Notes: generated by a model from the letters alone, not told the origin. A DNA stretch of 64,000 nt from Burkholderiales bacterium (GCA_022841915.1 JALHQN010000014.1:16319-80318), one strand, 5' to 3'. Positions 1 through 10,137 are shown, counted from the stretch's first letter. Numbers and translations are program-made.

Positions 1-839
1 GCCCGGCCGGGATTATGGTCGTAGTTCGGGTCCGCCCCGAGGTCTTCCATGCCGAAGATCGGGCAGATCCGCCGCCACTGCCCGTCGCTGACGATGCCGA
101 TGAACACCTGCTTGTCGTCCTTGCAGGTGAACAGATCGTAGATCGCCGTGCCCTTGCGCTTGCCGCCGTGACGCTGTGCGCGCATCGGCTGCGACGGCTC
201 GCCGGTGAACTGCGCGGTGGCCATGTGCTGGCCAACGTAGAACAGCGCGGTCTCGAACAGGCCGCCGGTGATGTGTTGTCCCTTGCCGGTCTTCTCGCGC
301 TGCATGATCGCCGCCATGACGCCCAGCACCGCATAGGTGGCGGCCCCCATGTCGACCACCGAGGCGCCTGCTCGCATCGGCTGCCCGGGCGGACCGGTCA
401 TGAACGCCAAGCCGGACGCCATCTGTCCCGGTTCGTCCATCAGCGGACGCGCGGCGTACGGGCCCTTGAGATAGCCTTTCAGACTGCAATAGATCAGACG
501 CGGATTGGCCTCGCGGGCTTGCTCGTAGCCCAGGCCGAGTCTGTCCATCGAGCCCGGTGCCAGATTCTCGATCAGCACATCGGCACCCTTGATGAGGCGC
601 AGCGCCACCTCGCGCCCCTCGGCCGAGGCGAGATTGACCACGATGCCACGCTTGTTGCGGTTGAAATAATAGAAGGCGCCGTTGCGCATGTTGCCCATGC
701 GGCTTTCCTTGCCGGCATCGGGCGGCTCGACCTTGATCACATCGGCGCCCAAGTCGCCGAGCAGCAGGCCGGCGGTCGGCCCAGCCACGATCTGCCCCAT
801 CTCAACAACGCGTATTCCTTCTAGTGGTAAGCCGCTCAT
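1..839 (-). CDS. Type III CoA-transferase (CaiB/BaiF family), C-terminus cut by window edge
   Basis: The reading frame starts at the ATG at 839 and stays open to the left edge, giving 279 residues of a protein usually near 400. Residues 8-37 carry the family opening (GIRVVEMGQIVAGPTAG, then GADVIKVEPP). The aspartate that forms the acyl intermediate in formyl-CoA transferase relatives appears to be D163 in the VVDMGAA segment. Such enzymes move CoA between carboxylic acids without ATP. The gene is divergent from the ABC exporter, with about 185 bases between them. The acid substrate cannot be told from sequence. Confidence 0.9.
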   Translation of the reverse strand, partial: MSGLPLEGIRVVEMGQIVAGPTAGLLLGDLGADVIKVEPPDAGKESRMGNMRNGAFYYFNRNKRGIVVNLASAEGREVALRLIKGADVLIENLAPGSMDRLGLGYEQAREANPRLIYCSLKGYLKGPYAARPLMDEPGQMASGLAFMTGPPGQPMRAGASVVDMGAATYAVLGVMAAIMQREKTGKGQHITGGLFETALFYVGQHMATAQFTGEPSQPMRAQRHGGKRKGTAIYDLFTCKDDKQVFIGIVSDGQWRRICPIFGMEDLGADPNYDHNPGR

Positions 840-1024
840 AGATCGAACCCGTCCTAAAGTTTCGTATCGGAAATCTCACGCCGGTACAGTGTGATTTCAT
901 GGATCATAGCGCGGAGTGGCCCGCCGGTGCGCCTCGCTCGGCCTTCGACTCCCCGGTCGCCCCAGCCCTCGGATACAGCGGCGCAGCGCCACCACCTCAT
1001 CCATGCTCCGGGCTACACTAGGCC

Positions 1025-4000
1025 ATGTACTTCGACTGGCAGCTGTGGGGCATGACCCGGGGCTTGCGAGGGCGCATCGCGCTCGGCGTGCTGCTGGGGG
1101 TGCTCGCCCTGGTGGCCGGCCTCGCGCGCTTCGTGTTCCTCGGAGGGCTGCTCGCGCGCGTACTGCAGGGGGCGCCCACCGACCAGCTCCTCTGGCCGGC
1201 CCTCGGCGTGGCCGTAGCGATCCTGCTGCGCGCGGCGCTCGAACAGCTGCGAACGATGCTCGCCCATCGCACCGCGGCACGGGTGCAAGCAACGCTGCGC
1301 GAACGCCTCTACGACAAGATCGTCGCGCTCGGTCCGTCCTGGTTCGCCGGCAGCCGCACGGGCGGCGTGATGCTCACGATGGTCGACGGCGTCGAGCAGC
1401 TGCAGACGTTCTTCGGCCAATACCTGCCGCAGCTCTTCATATCGGCCTGCGCGCCGATCGCGATATTCGTCGTGATCGCCTGGTGGGATCTGCCCGTTGC
1501 AGGTGTCATGCTCGCTGCGGCTCTGTTCGCACTGGTGCTGCCCGGCCTCGCCCACCGCCAGAACCGCGCAGCCGCAGTCGCGCGACAAAAGTCGTTCAAG
1601 GAGTTCGGCGAGGAGTTCCTCGACGCGATGCAAGGTCTGCCCACGCTCAAGGCCTTCGGCCAGAGCAAGGCCTACGGCCGCATGCTTGCCGCCAAGGCGC
1701 GCGCGCTCTCGGAAAATACCATGTGGGTGCTCGGCGTGAGCGTGATGACGCGCGGGATCACGGATCTGGGCATCGCGGCAGGTGCAGCGGCGGCACTGGC
1801 GCTCGGCGCGTATCGCGTCACCCAAGGCATGATGAGCCTGGAAGCACTGCTCATCGTGCTCATGGCGGGCACCGAGATCTTCCGCCCGCTGCGCGACCTG
1901 CGCACGGTGCTGCATCAAGGCATGGTCGGGCAGTCGGCCTCGCGCGGCGTGCTCGAACTGCTCAACGCCGACGAAACCGCGCCCGCAAGCGGCGCGACCG
2001 GCGTCGATCTCGGACGCCGGCCCTCCATCGAATTCGACGATGTCCGCTTTGCCTATCCGGGCGGTCGGGCAGCGGCCTTCGCGGGGTTGTCCTTCAGCGT
2101 GGCGGCCGGAGAGCGCGTCGGGGTGGTCGGCCCCAGCGGGGTGGGCAAATCCTCGATCGTGCGCATGCTGCTGCGGCTGTACGATCCCCAGGGCGGCGCG
2201 GTACGGATTGGTGGACGCAATCTAACCGAGATCGCCCCGGAGGAGATTCGCAGGCAGATCGCCGTCGTCGCCCAGGATACCTATCTCTTTCATGGCAGCG
2301 TGGAAGACAACTTGCGCCTCGGCCGCCCGGACGCGACGCCCCAACAGATCGAGGCTGCAGCGCGCGCGGCGCATGCGCACGAGTTCATCATGGCCCTGCC
2401 CGAGGGTTACCGCACGCTGATCGGCGAGCGCGGCACACGGCTCTCCGGGGGGCAACGCCAGCGCATCGCGATCGCGCGCGCACTGCTGGTCGATGCGCCC
2501 ATCCTGATCCTGGACGAGGCATTGTCGGCGGTCGACGCCGAGAACGAAGCCCTGATCCAGCAGGCACTCGATCACCTGATGCAGGGCCGGACCACACTCA
2601 TCCTGGCGCATCGGCTGTCGAGCGTCATCGGCGCCGACCGCATCCTGGTGCTCGAGGCCGGCAAGGTCGTCGACAGTGGCCGACACGACCAGCTCATCGC
2701 CCGCGACGGCCCGTATCAGCGCCTGATGGCCCCGCAGTTGCGCCGCGACGCGGACGATGCCACCGCCGAGCTAGCCATCGAAGAAGCCATCGCGGACGAC
2801 GCCGCGGCGCTTCCCGGTACGGCGACCGTCGAGGACGCCTCGCGGGCGCTGAAGGTTCGCGACATCGACGCCGACGCGGCCGCGGTCGGTTGGGGAGCGA
2901 CGCTGGGCATGCTGTTCGACTTCATCCGTCCCTGGCGCGGACAGCTCACCTTGACCGCGGCGCTGGGCGTGGCGCGGGTGATGGCATTCATCGCCGTAGG
3001 CGTACTGGGCGCCTGGACGATCGCCGATGTGCGCGGCGGCACGTTTCCGCAGCCGCTCGTCATCGGCCTCCTGGTGGTCGCGCCGCTCGCCGGCCTTCTG
3101 CATTGGCTGGAGTCGTGGCTCGCGCACGACATGGCCTATCGTCTGCTGGCGGAGATGCGGATCGCGCTCTACGAGAAACTCGAAACGCTGGCGCCCGCGT
3201 ATCTCATCGAGCGACGCTCGGGCGATCTGGTGGCCCTGGCGACCCAGGACGTCGAGACGGTCGAATACTTCTTCGCGCACACGGTCGCCCCGGCGATCGT
3301 GGCCGTGCTGGTGCCCTGTGCCGTGATCGCGTGGCTCGCCCATGCGAGCTGGGCCTTGGCGGCGGCGCTGCTGCCGTTTCTGGCGTTTGCTGCGCTCGCG
3401 CCGGTATTGCATCGCAAAGCGGTGGACATCGCCGCGTCGCGGGCTCGAGCGGCCCTGGGCCAGCTCGGCGCGCACGTGACCGAAACGATACAAGGGCTCT
3501 CCGAGCTGATCGCGTTTCGCGCCACACGCGCACGCCGGGCGTCCTTTCTCGCTCTGATCGAACGCTATCAGACGCTGCGCCTTGAACTGCTGCGCGATCT
3601 TGCGAGGCAATCCGAGCGCCTGGAGATCGCCACCGGCTTCGGCGGCTTGGCCGTGGCGCTCGTCGGCGCCCATCTGGTCGCCTCGGGTGCATTCGCACCC
3701 ACCATGCTGCCCCTGTTCATTCTCATCTCGGTGGCAGCCTTTCTCCCGGTGTCCGAGATCGCCCAAGTCAGCCGGCAACTCGCCGACACCATCGCATCGA
3801 CACGACGCCTGCATGTAGTTCATGGCGAGCCCGCGTGCATCGTCGACGGGCAGCGCACCCCGCCCTCGTCGCAGGGCGGGCTAGGGGTCGGCTTCGACCA
3901 GGTGGACTTCACGTACCGAGGTCGCCATGCGCCCGCACTCTCGCAAGTGAGCTTCGAGGCCGACCCGGGCACCACGGTCGCGATCGTCGGGCCTTCGGGC

Positions 4001-4636
4001 GCGGGCAAGACGACGATCGCCAATCTGCTCCTTCGCTTCTGGGATCCGGATGCCGGCAGCATCCGCCTGGGCGACGTCGATCTCCGGGAACTGCCGCTGG
4101 ACGCGCTACGCCACCGGATCGCGCTGGTGGCCCAGGACACCTACCTTTTCAACGACACGGTGGAGGCCAATGTGCGGATCGCACGACCGGACGCCTCCGC
4201 GGAAGCACTCGGCGTCGCGCTCGATCAGGCAGCCCTCTCGCAATTCGTCGCGGGGCTGCCAGAGGGACTGCAGACCCGAGTCGGCGAGCGCGGCGTGCAG
4301 CTCTCCGGCGGTCAGCGCCAGCGCATCGCGATCGCCCGAGCCTTCCTGAAAGACGCGCCCATTCTCGTGCTCGACGAAGCCACGTCGCATCTGGACACGA
4401 TCAGCGAAGCCCAGGTACGCGCCGCGCTGGATGCGCTGATGCGGGATCGAACCACCATCCTCATCGCGCACCGGCTCTCGACCATACGCAACGCGCACAA
4501 GATTCTGGTGCTGAGCGAAGGCCGGGTGCTCGAACAAGGAACCCATGCGCAGTTGATCGCCCAGCGCGGAGTCTATGCTCGTCTGGTGGGTCACCAGATG
4601 CGTGGAACGAGTGCGAAGCGCGTGAGCATCGCCTAG
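1025..4636 (+). CDS. Fused two-half ABC exporter, CydDC-like
   Basis: This 1203-residue protein contains two complete membrane-plus-ATPase halves in one chain. The first Walker A (GPSGVGKS) is near residues 369-376, with signature LSGGQRQRIA near 473 and Walker B ILILDEALS near 493. The second set is GPSGAGKT near 989, LSGGQRQRIA near 1093 and ILVLDEATS near 1113. The first membrane half has CydD-like stretches (DGVEQLQTFFGQYLPQL, LPTLKAFGQSKA), so the closest known relatives are the CydD/CydC heterodimer that exports cysteine and glutathione for cytochrome bd assembly. No cytochrome bd genes are nearby, so the cargo is uncertain. The ribosome-binding site is weak. Confidence 0.9.
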   Translation: MYFDWQLWGMTRGLRGRIALGVLLGVLALVAGLARFVFLGGLLARVLQGAPTDQLLWPALGVAVAILLRAALEQLRTMLAHRTAARVQATLRERLYDKIVALGPSWFAGSRTGGVMLTMVDGVEQLQTFFGQYLPQLFISACAPIAIFVVIAWWDLPVAGVMLAAALFALVLPGLAHRQNRAAAVARQKSFKEFGEEFLDAMQGLPTLKAFGQSKAYGRMLAAKARALSENTMWVLGVSVMTRGITDLGIAAGAAAALALGAYRVTQGMMSLEALLIVLMAGTEIFRPLRDLRTVLHQGMVGQSASRGVLELLNADETAPASGATGVDLGRRPSIEFDDVRFAYPGGRAAAFAGLSFSVAAGERVGVVGPSGVGKSSIVRMLLRLYDPQGGAVRIGGRNLTEIAPEEIRRQIAVVAQDTYLFHGSVEDNLRLGRPDATPQQIEAAARAAHAHEFIMALPEGYRTLIGERGTRLSGGQRQRIAIARALLVDAPILILDEALSAVDAENEALIQQALDHLMQGRTTLILAHRLSSVIGADRILVLEAGKVVDSGRHDQLIARDGPYQRLMAPQLRRDADDATAELAIEEAIADDAAALPGTATVEDASRALKVRDIDADAAAVGWGATLGMLFDFIRPWRGQLTLTAALGVARVMAFIAVGVLGAWTIADVRGGTFPQPLVIGLLVVAPLAGLLHWLESWLAHDMAYRLLAEMRIALYEKLETLAPAYLIERRSGDLVALATQDVETVEYFFAHTVAPAIVAVLVPCAVIAWLAHASWALAAALLPFLAFAALAPVLHRKAVDIAASRARAALGQLGAHVTETIQGLSELIAFRATRARRASFLALIERYQTLRLELLRDLARQSERLEIATGFGGLAVALVGAHLVASGAFAPTMLPLFILISVAAFLPVSEIAQVSRQLADTIASTRRLHVVHGEPACIVDGQRTPPSSQGGLGVGFDQVDFTYRGRHAPALSQVSFEADPGTTVAIVGPSGAGKTTIANLLLRFWDPDAGSIRLGDVDLRELPLDALRHRIALVAQDTYLFNDTVEANVRIARPDASAEALGVALDQAALSQFVAGLPEGLQTRVGERGVQLSGGQRQRIAIARAFLKDAPILVLDEATSHLDTISEAQVRAALDALMRDRTTILIAHRLSTIRNAHKILVLSEGRVLEQGTHAQLIAQRGVYARLVGHQMRGTSAKRVSIA

Positions 4637-4751
4637 GCAGATATCGACGCGCGCCACCGGCTCGCCGAGCCTTCGACGAGACTTCGACGAACCGGTCAGT
4701 CGCGGAACCGAAGGATCGCCTCTCGCAAGCGATCGCTGCAACCGAAGCGAC

Positions 4752-5777
4752 TCACCCCGCGATTCGATACGCCCGCACGGCCGTATCGTGGAACATCGCC
4801 GCCCGCTCGGTCGCCGAATACGACTTCGACATGCGCTTGAAGGCGTTGTACATGACGTTGTACGAGAACGACACCTTGTCGACCGGAAAATTGCTCTCGA
4901 ACATCGCGCGCTGCGGGCCGAATTTTTCGATGCAGTAGTCGATCCACGGCGCCATGGCTTGCGCCAGTTCCTCCGAGCCGATCGGCTTGTCGCGCAGATG
5001 CCAGTCGAAACCGCAGCGAACCATGCCCAGCCCGCCCAGCTTCACGAGCACGTTCGGGCATGCGGCGACAGCGTCGATGCCTTTGCGCCACTGGGCCATG
5101 ACCTCGGCCTCGCGATGGGCGTAAGGGCCGGTGCGCAGCAGACCGCCGACATGATTCAGGATGATCGTGAGCTCCGGGACGGCCTTGGCGAAGTCCGCGA
5201 GTTCGGGGAGCTGCGGATGATAGAGCCAGCCCTCCAGCGACAGCCCCATGCGGGCGAGTACGCGCGCACCGGCGCGGAAGGCATCGGTGCCCAGTTGCCC
5301 GGGCTGCTGGTGCGCAGACGTGTTCTCGATCTCGGGATGCGGATCCCACGTCACGGAGTGGCGGATGCCGCGCAAGCGGTTGGGGCTCGCGGCCAATAGC
5401 GCTTCGAGCACGGGGGCGACGCGCTCGCCCAGGTTCAGATTGGCATGACCGATGATTGCGGCGGCCATGCGTGCCGGGCCGTAAATGCCGCTGGCACTCG
5501 CAGCGGCGATGCCTTGCACGTACTCCACTTCGCCAACGGGACGCATCGCCTCCGGCCCATCGGGACGATACATCGAGCGGCACTCGATGAACACTGTCGA
5601 GCGAACGTCATGACCGCCGTAAATGTCCGCTGCCAGCTCGTCGAGCTGGTAGCGCTGGTAAGGTACCCGCGCGGCTTTCAGATCCCACAGATGATGATGC
5701 GGATCGCATATGGGCAGCTCGGGTTCGAGTATGGGTTCCTGCGTGAGCGCGTGCCAGTCGTTGCCGCCGAAGGGCAT
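4752..5777 (-). CDS. Amidohydrolase family 2 (TIM-barrel metal-dependent hydrolase)
   Basis: The 341-residue protein has the N-terminal metal-binding motif DPHHHLW (residues 25-31) of amidohydrolase-related enzymes such as 2-pyrone-4,6-dicarboxylate lactonase. The C-terminal FESNFPVDKVSFSY stretch (about 290) is typical of the COG3618-type predicted hydrolases. AGGAGG lies 7 bases before the ATG at 5777 and supports that start. It is the last gene of a leftward series with the TauD-like dioxygenase, LeuD-like, LeuC-like and Bug genes, which suggests lactone or amide hydrolysis in a catabolic route. The substrate is not predictable. Confidence 0.88.
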   Translation of the reverse strand: MPFGGNDWHALTQEPILEPELPICDPHHHLWDLKAARVPYQRYQLDELAADIYGGHDVRSTVFIECRSMYRPDGPEAMRPVGEVEYVQGIAAASASGIYGPARMAAAIIGHANLNLGERVAPVLEALLAASPNRLRGIRHSVTWDPHPEIENTSAHQQPGQLGTDAFRAGARVLARMGLSLEGWLYHPQLPELADFAKAVPELTIILNHVGGLLRTGPYAHREAEVMAQWRKGIDAVAACPNVLVKLGGLGMVRCGFDWHLRDKPIGSEELAQAMAPWIDYCIEKFGPQRAMFESNFPVDKVSFSYNVMYNAFKRMSKSYSATERAAMFHDTAVRAYRIAG

Positions 5778-5932
5778 GGAGCATCCTCCTGATCGAGTTG
5801 AGTCCGACGGATGTCGATGACACAGCCATCCGCCCCGAAACGCGGTCCGTGCGCCGATCCGACTAACGCCTCGGAGCCGCCATTGCGCCAGACCGATACG
5901 CGCCTAGGCGCGCCCACACGATCGCGCGCGGC

Positions 5933-6892
5933 TCAAGGCGCGCTGCGATGCAGTCCTCTCGGATGGGGCGCCTTGGCTTGGCTCGCGGTATCGACATACG
6001 GGCGCGTCCCCTTGATCTGCGTCCGGTGCATGACGCGCCGCGCGTTGTTGTCGAACGCGTTGCGCCGATGCATCGTGCAGCGGTTATCCCAGATGACGAC
6101 ATCCCCCACCGACCACGTGTGGTACCAAGCGAACTCGCTGCTGGCCGCATGGATCCACAGTTGATCCAGCAGCGCCTCCGACTCGGCCACCGGCAGACCG
6201 TGCGCATGCGAGAACGGCCGGCGGCCAAGATACAGGGCGTCGCATCCGGTATCCGGGTGCGTGCGAACGGCCGGATGATTCGGGCCGGGCGAGCGCGTGA
6301 CGTCGGCGGGAAACTCGAAGCCCTTGCGAAGGAATCCGCCGCTGTTGTGGGTGGCGTCGTGCTTGATGGTCAACCCGTCGAGTTGGGCGCGCAGGCCGGG
6401 CGGCAGCGTCTCGAGCGCCCGATACATGTTGCAGAACCCTGTTTCGCCGCCTGCCGGCGGGATCTCGAGGGCATACAGAATGCTCGCGTCGGGCGGCACC
6501 TCGATGTACGACATGTCGGTGTGCCAGACGAGATCGACGTTGGCGAGCGCGCCGATCGGCTTGCCGTCCTCGATCACGTTGGAGACGATCGTCAATGCCC
6601 GGTTCTCGCGGGGCTGGCCGGGCTGATCGGTCGGCTGCGGGCGAAAGGTATCGTCCGGCGTACCGAAGCGCGCCGCGAGTGCGAGCAGGTCGTCGTCGCT
6701 CAACGACTGACCGCGAAAAACCAGCACGAGGTGATCGAGCCAAGCCTGGCGAATCGCTTCGAATTGCGCTTCGCTCGCTTGTCGAAGATCGCCGCAACCG
6801 ACTTCGGCTCCCAAGGCCGCGTCGAACGGGCGCACCTCGATTCCAGGGTATCGGCTAGCAAGCGTAGCCGGAAGCTTCTCGGTGCTATTCAT
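5933..6892 (-). CDS. TauD/TfdA-family Fe(II)/2-oxoglutarate dioxygenase
   Basis: The 319-residue protein carries the facial triad of this family: H124 and D126 in WHTDMS and H275 in RCTMHRR. The 2-oxoglutarate-binding arginine is probably R286 or R290 in ARRVMHRTQ. The length is normal for taurine- or 2,4-D-type dioxygenases, which open C-S or C-O bonds by hydroxylation. AGAGGACC before the ATG at 6892 supports the start. It lies 108 bases after the LeuD-like gene and 155 before the amidohydrolase. A second, divergent family member is at 12908-13876. The substrate is unknown. Confidence 0.9.
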   Translation of the reverse strand: MNSTEKLPATLASRYPGIEVRPFDAALGAEVGCGDLRQASEAQFEAIRQAWLDHLVLVFRGQSLSDDDLLALAARFGTPDDTFRPQPTDQPGQPRENRALTIVSNVIEDGKPIGALANVDLVWHTDMSYIEVPPDASILYALEIPPAGGETGFCNMYRALETLPPGLRAQLDGLTIKHDATHNSGGFLRKGFEFPADVTRSPGPNHPAVRTHPDTGCDALYLGRRPFSHAHGLPVAESEALLDQLWIHAASSEFAWYHTWSVGDVVIWDNRCTMHRRNAFDNNARRVMHRTQIKGTRPYVDTASQAKAPHPRGLHRSAP

Positions 6893-7000
6893 CGAAAGGT
6901 CCTCTGCCAGCAGGCTGCAGTCACGATGGCGCCCCAGGGCACCTCGATCCCGCAGACTCGAAAAATTGAACTGCGATACGAGCGCCGATGCCGAGCGCGT

Positions 7001-7609
7001 TCAGGCATAGAGCCATGCCCGCTCTTTCTTGTACGCGGCTTCGAACGCATCGAACGCATCCTTGTATTGCAGCGTGCGGGCGATGTCGTCCAGCCCCTCG
7101 AGCAGGCATTTCTTGCGCACCGGATGAATGTCGAAACCGTGAGTCTTGCCCTGCGCGTCGGTCACCGTCTGCGCAGCGAGATCCACGCTGATCGTGCTGC
7201 CCGGATGCTCGCGCAGCTGCTTGCGCAGCGCCTCGCATTGCGCCTCGTCGAGCACCACCGGCAGCAGCCCGTTCTTGTAGCAATTGTTCAGATGGATGTC
7301 GGCGAAGCTCGGGGCGATGACGCAGCGAATGCCGAACTCGTAGAGCGCGTACACCGCGCTTTCGCGCGACGAGCCGCTGCCCCAGTTGCGATCGGCGACG
7401 ATGATCTGCGCACGATTGAACGGCTCCGCATTGAGGATGTGCTCCTTCTCGCTGCCGTCGGCGTTGAAGCGCCGATCATGAAAAAGAATGCGGGCATAGG
7501 CCGGGCCGCGCGGCACCTTGTTGAAGCGCGTCGGGCACAGCTGATTGGTATCGACGTTCGGCTCGTCGATCGGTGCGGCTATCGCGGTGATGGTGGTGAA
7601 GGGTGTCAT
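7001..7609 (-). CDS. leuD: 3-isopropylmalate dehydratase small subunit-like (LeuD)
   Basis: This 202-residue swivelling-domain subunit matches LeuD in length and motif. FDNVDTDQI-like residues appear as PNVDTNQLCP (18-27), and the substrate loop NWGSGSSRE is at residues 75-83. It would pair with the large subunit encoded just upstream (98-base gap) to form an aconitase-type hydro-lyase. LeuB and LeuA are absent here, and the genes sit among Bug, dioxygenase and amidohydrolase genes. The pair may therefore hydrate or dehydrate a catabolic C4-C6 diacid rather than serve leucine synthesis; that is inference. Confidence 0.88.
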   Translation of the reverse strand: MTPFTTITAIAAPIDEPNVDTNQLCPTRFNKVPRGPAYARILFHDRRFNADGSEKEHILNAEPFNRAQIIVADRNWGSGSSRESAVYALYEFGIRCVIAPSFADIHLNNCYKNGLLPVVLDEAQCEALRKQLREHPGSTISVDLAAQTVTDAQGKTHGFDIHPVRKKCLLEGLDDIARTLQYKDAFDAFEAAYKKERAWLYA

Positions 7610-7707
7610 GTGTAGATCCTAGTCGGCCGCAGCGGAGCAGAGTGGGCGCGCAGGTGAACCGAGTCGAGTTGTCGGCAGCCTGCGCGATCCCCCATCGTCA
7701 TCCGTGG

Positions 7708-9138
7708 CTAGCTGTTCTTCAAGAGTTCGCGCACATCGGTGAGTTTGCCCTTGATCGCGGCCGCAGCGGCCATCGCCGGACTGACCAGGTGCGTGCGCCC
7801 GCCCGTGCCTTGGCGACCCTTGAAGTTGCGATTGGACGTCGAGGCGCAACGTTCTCCGGGTCGCAACTGGTCACCGTTGATGGCGGTGCACAGCGAGCAG
7901 CCCGGCTCGCGCCATTCGAAGCCTGCATTTCGGAATATCGTATCGAGGCCTTCCTGCTCCGCCTGGCGCTTGACCAGCTGCGATCCGGGCACGATCCAGG
8001 CGGGCACCACGGCCTTGCCCAGTTTCGCCACCTGCGCGGCGGCCCGGATGTCCTCGATGCGACTGTTGGTGCACGAACCGATGAACACCTTGTCGACCTC
8101 GATGTCGCAGAGCGCCATACCGGGCGTCAGCCCCTGGTACTCGATGGCCGACGCGACTTCCTGCGCGATGATCGCGTCCTTGATCTCGCGCGGATTGGGC
8201 ACGACCCCGGTCACCGGACCACCCTGAGCGGGGTTCGTCCCCCAGGTGACCATGGGCGCGATATCCGCTGCGTTCAGCGCGACTTCGCGGTCGTAGCGCG
8301 CCCCCTCGTCGGAGGGCAGCTGTTTCCACGCCGCCAGGGCCTCGTCCCACTGCGCGCCCTTGGGCGCATAGGGCCGACCCTGCAGGTAGCTGAACGTGGT
8401 CTCGTCGGGTGCGACCATGCCGGCACGCGCCCCTGCCTCGATCGACATGTTGCACACGGTCATGCGACCTTCCATGCTCATGGCGCGCAGCGTGCTGCCG
8501 GCGTATTCGACGATGTGGCCGGTGCCGCCGTCGACACCGATCTTCGCGATGATGGCGAGGATGATGTCCTTGGGCGAGATGCCGAAGCCCAGTTCACCGT
8601 CGATCGTGATGCGCATGGACTTCTGGCGGCGCTGCCAGATGGCCTGTGTGGCCATCACGTGCATCATCTCGGAGGCGCCGATGCCGAAGGCGATGCACCC
8701 GAACGCGCCGTGGGTCGCGGTGTGGGAATCCGCGCCGCAAATCAATAGCCCCGGCTGGGTGATGCCCTGCTCCGGCGGCACGATGTGCAGAATTCCCTGA
8801 CGGGGATCGTCGATGCCGAACAGCGTGATGCCATGCTTGGCGGAATTGGCATGCAATTGCAGCACCATGTTGCGGATCTCGGCGTTCGCAATGCCGTCGA
8901 CGCCTTTGTCGCGCCCGGTCGTCGGCACGTAATGATCGGCGAACGCGAATACCTGCTTGGGCCGCGCGACCGAACGTCCCTCCTCCGCCAGCTTGTCGAA
9001 GGCATGCGATGCGCCTTCGTGTATGAAGGCGCGATCCACGTGCAGCAGCAGTTCGCCGCCATCCTCCACGACGACGTGGCGGTTCCAGATCTTGTCCACC
9101 AGCGTCTGCGGCGAGGCAGAACGAGCAGTTTGATTCAT
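7708..9138 (-). CDS. leuC: 3-isopropylmalate dehydratase large subunit-like (LeuC)
   Basis: This 476-residue aconitase-family subunit keeps the three 4Fe-4S ligands: C356 in FIGSCTNSR, and C414 and C417 in EPGCSLCTAI. It also has the conserved GADSHTATHGAFG (135-147). The ATG at 9138 is preferred over an upstream in-frame ATG at 9285, because homology begins at residue 11 and the longer frame would overlap the Bug gene. Only 13 bases separate it from the Bug stop, so the two are probably co-transcribed. It forms the catalytic partner of the LeuD-like subunit. Whether the real substrate is isopropylmalate is open. Confidence 0.9.
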   Translation of the reverse strand: MNQTARSASPQTLVDKIWNRHVVVEDGGELLLHVDRAFIHEGASHAFDKLAEEGRSVARPKQVFAFADHYVPTTGRDKGVDGIANAEIRNMVLQLHANSAKHGITLFGIDDPRQGILHIVPPEQGITQPGLLICGADSHTATHGAFGCIAFGIGASEMMHVMATQAIWQRRQKSMRITIDGELGFGISPKDIILAIIAKIGVDGGTGHIVEYAGSTLRAMSMEGRMTVCNMSIEAGARAGMVAPDETTFSYLQGRPYAPKGAQWDEALAAWKQLPSDEGARYDREVALNAADIAPMVTWGTNPAQGGPVTGVVPNPREIKDAIIAQEVASAIEYQGLTPGMALCDIEVDKVFIGSCTNSRIEDIRAAAQVAKLGKAVVPAWIVPGSQLVKRQAEQEGLDTIFRNAGFEWREPGCSLCTAINGDQLRPGERCASTSNRNFKGRQGTGGRTHLVSPAMAAAAAIKGKLTDVRELLKNS

Positions 9139-9151
9139 CCTTGCTTTCCCT

Positions 9152-10137
9152 TTACTCCGCCGTGATCTTCGCGTCGCGCACGACCTTGAGCCAGCGCTCC
9201 CGCTCTTTCTGGACGAACCGGCCGAACTCGGCGGGCGTCGAGCCGGCGGGCTCGGCGCCTTGCGCCTCGAGCACACGCGCGACATCGGGTGTCCGCAGCT
9301 TGGCGGCGATGGCCTTGCTCAGCTTGTCGATCACCGCCGGCGGCGTGCCGGCCGGCGCGAACATGCCCTGCCACAGGTCGATATCCACGCTCGGATATCC
9401 GGCCTCGGCGAAGGTCGGAATGTCCGGGGCTGCATTCATGCGCTTGTTGCCGGTGACCGCCAGCCCGGTCACCTTGCCGCTCTTGGTCATCGGGATCAAT
9501 GCCAGCGCGTTGGTGAGAAACACCTGCACTTGACCGGAAATCAGCGCCAGCGTGCCAGGCCCGCTGCCTTTGTACGGCACGTGGACGATGTCGATCCCAG
9601 CCTCGCGCTTGAGCAATTCCGTGGCGAGGTGCTGAATCCCGCCCACGCCGCCGGACGCATAGCTGAGCTTACCCGGATGAGCCTTGGCATGAGCGACGAA
9701 CTCGCGCAGGTTCTTCACCGGCAGCGACGGATGGACGCCCAGCATGCTGGTGCCGTTGGCCATCAGGCTCACTGGAGCGAAGTCCTTCACCGGATTGAAG
9801 GCCACCTTGCGCGCGAGGTGCGCGGACATCATGTGGCCGACGTTGAACACGATCACCGTGTATCCGTCCGCAGGTGCCTTGGCCACCAATTCCATCGCGA
9901 TCAGGCCCGTGGCGCCCACCCGATTGTCGACCACGATCGGTTGCCCCATTCCTCGCTCAGTTTCTGCGCCACCAGTCGCGCCATGAAATCCGTGCCGCCG
10001 CCGGGCGCGACGCCCACCAGAAACCGAATGGGCTTGGTCGGAAAATTGGTCGCCAGCGCGCTGCCGGCAACGCCAAGGGATGCGATAGCCAGCAGGCCGC
10101 CCAGCCCTCCGAAAATACGATGCTTCATTGACGCCAT
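9152..10137 (-). pseudogene. Bug/TctC periplasmic binding protein, single-base frameshift
   Basis: The N-terminal 60-odd residues, with a signal peptide (KHRIFGGLGGLLAIASLGVA), are in one frame from the ATG at 10137, which has AGGAGG just upstream. The rest, starting PIVVDNRVGATG, continues in another frame to the stop at 9152. Restoring one G in the C run at 9944-9947 (plus strand) joins EEWG to QPIVVDNR and gives a full Bug protein of about 327 residues. Bug proteins bind small carboxylates in the periplasm. It is either a recent pseudogene or a homopolymer sequencing error. It leads the leuCD-like cluster. Confidence 0.82.

Noticed and set aside
916..3585. Long plus-strand frame of 889 codons over the ABC exporter
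   Set aside because: It is arginine-rich, lacks motifs and lies in another frame of a gene with two complete ABC modules; high GC explains it.
5948..7615. Plus-strand frame of 555 codons
   Set aside because: It is antisense to the TauD-like and LeuD-like genes and has no recognisable domain.
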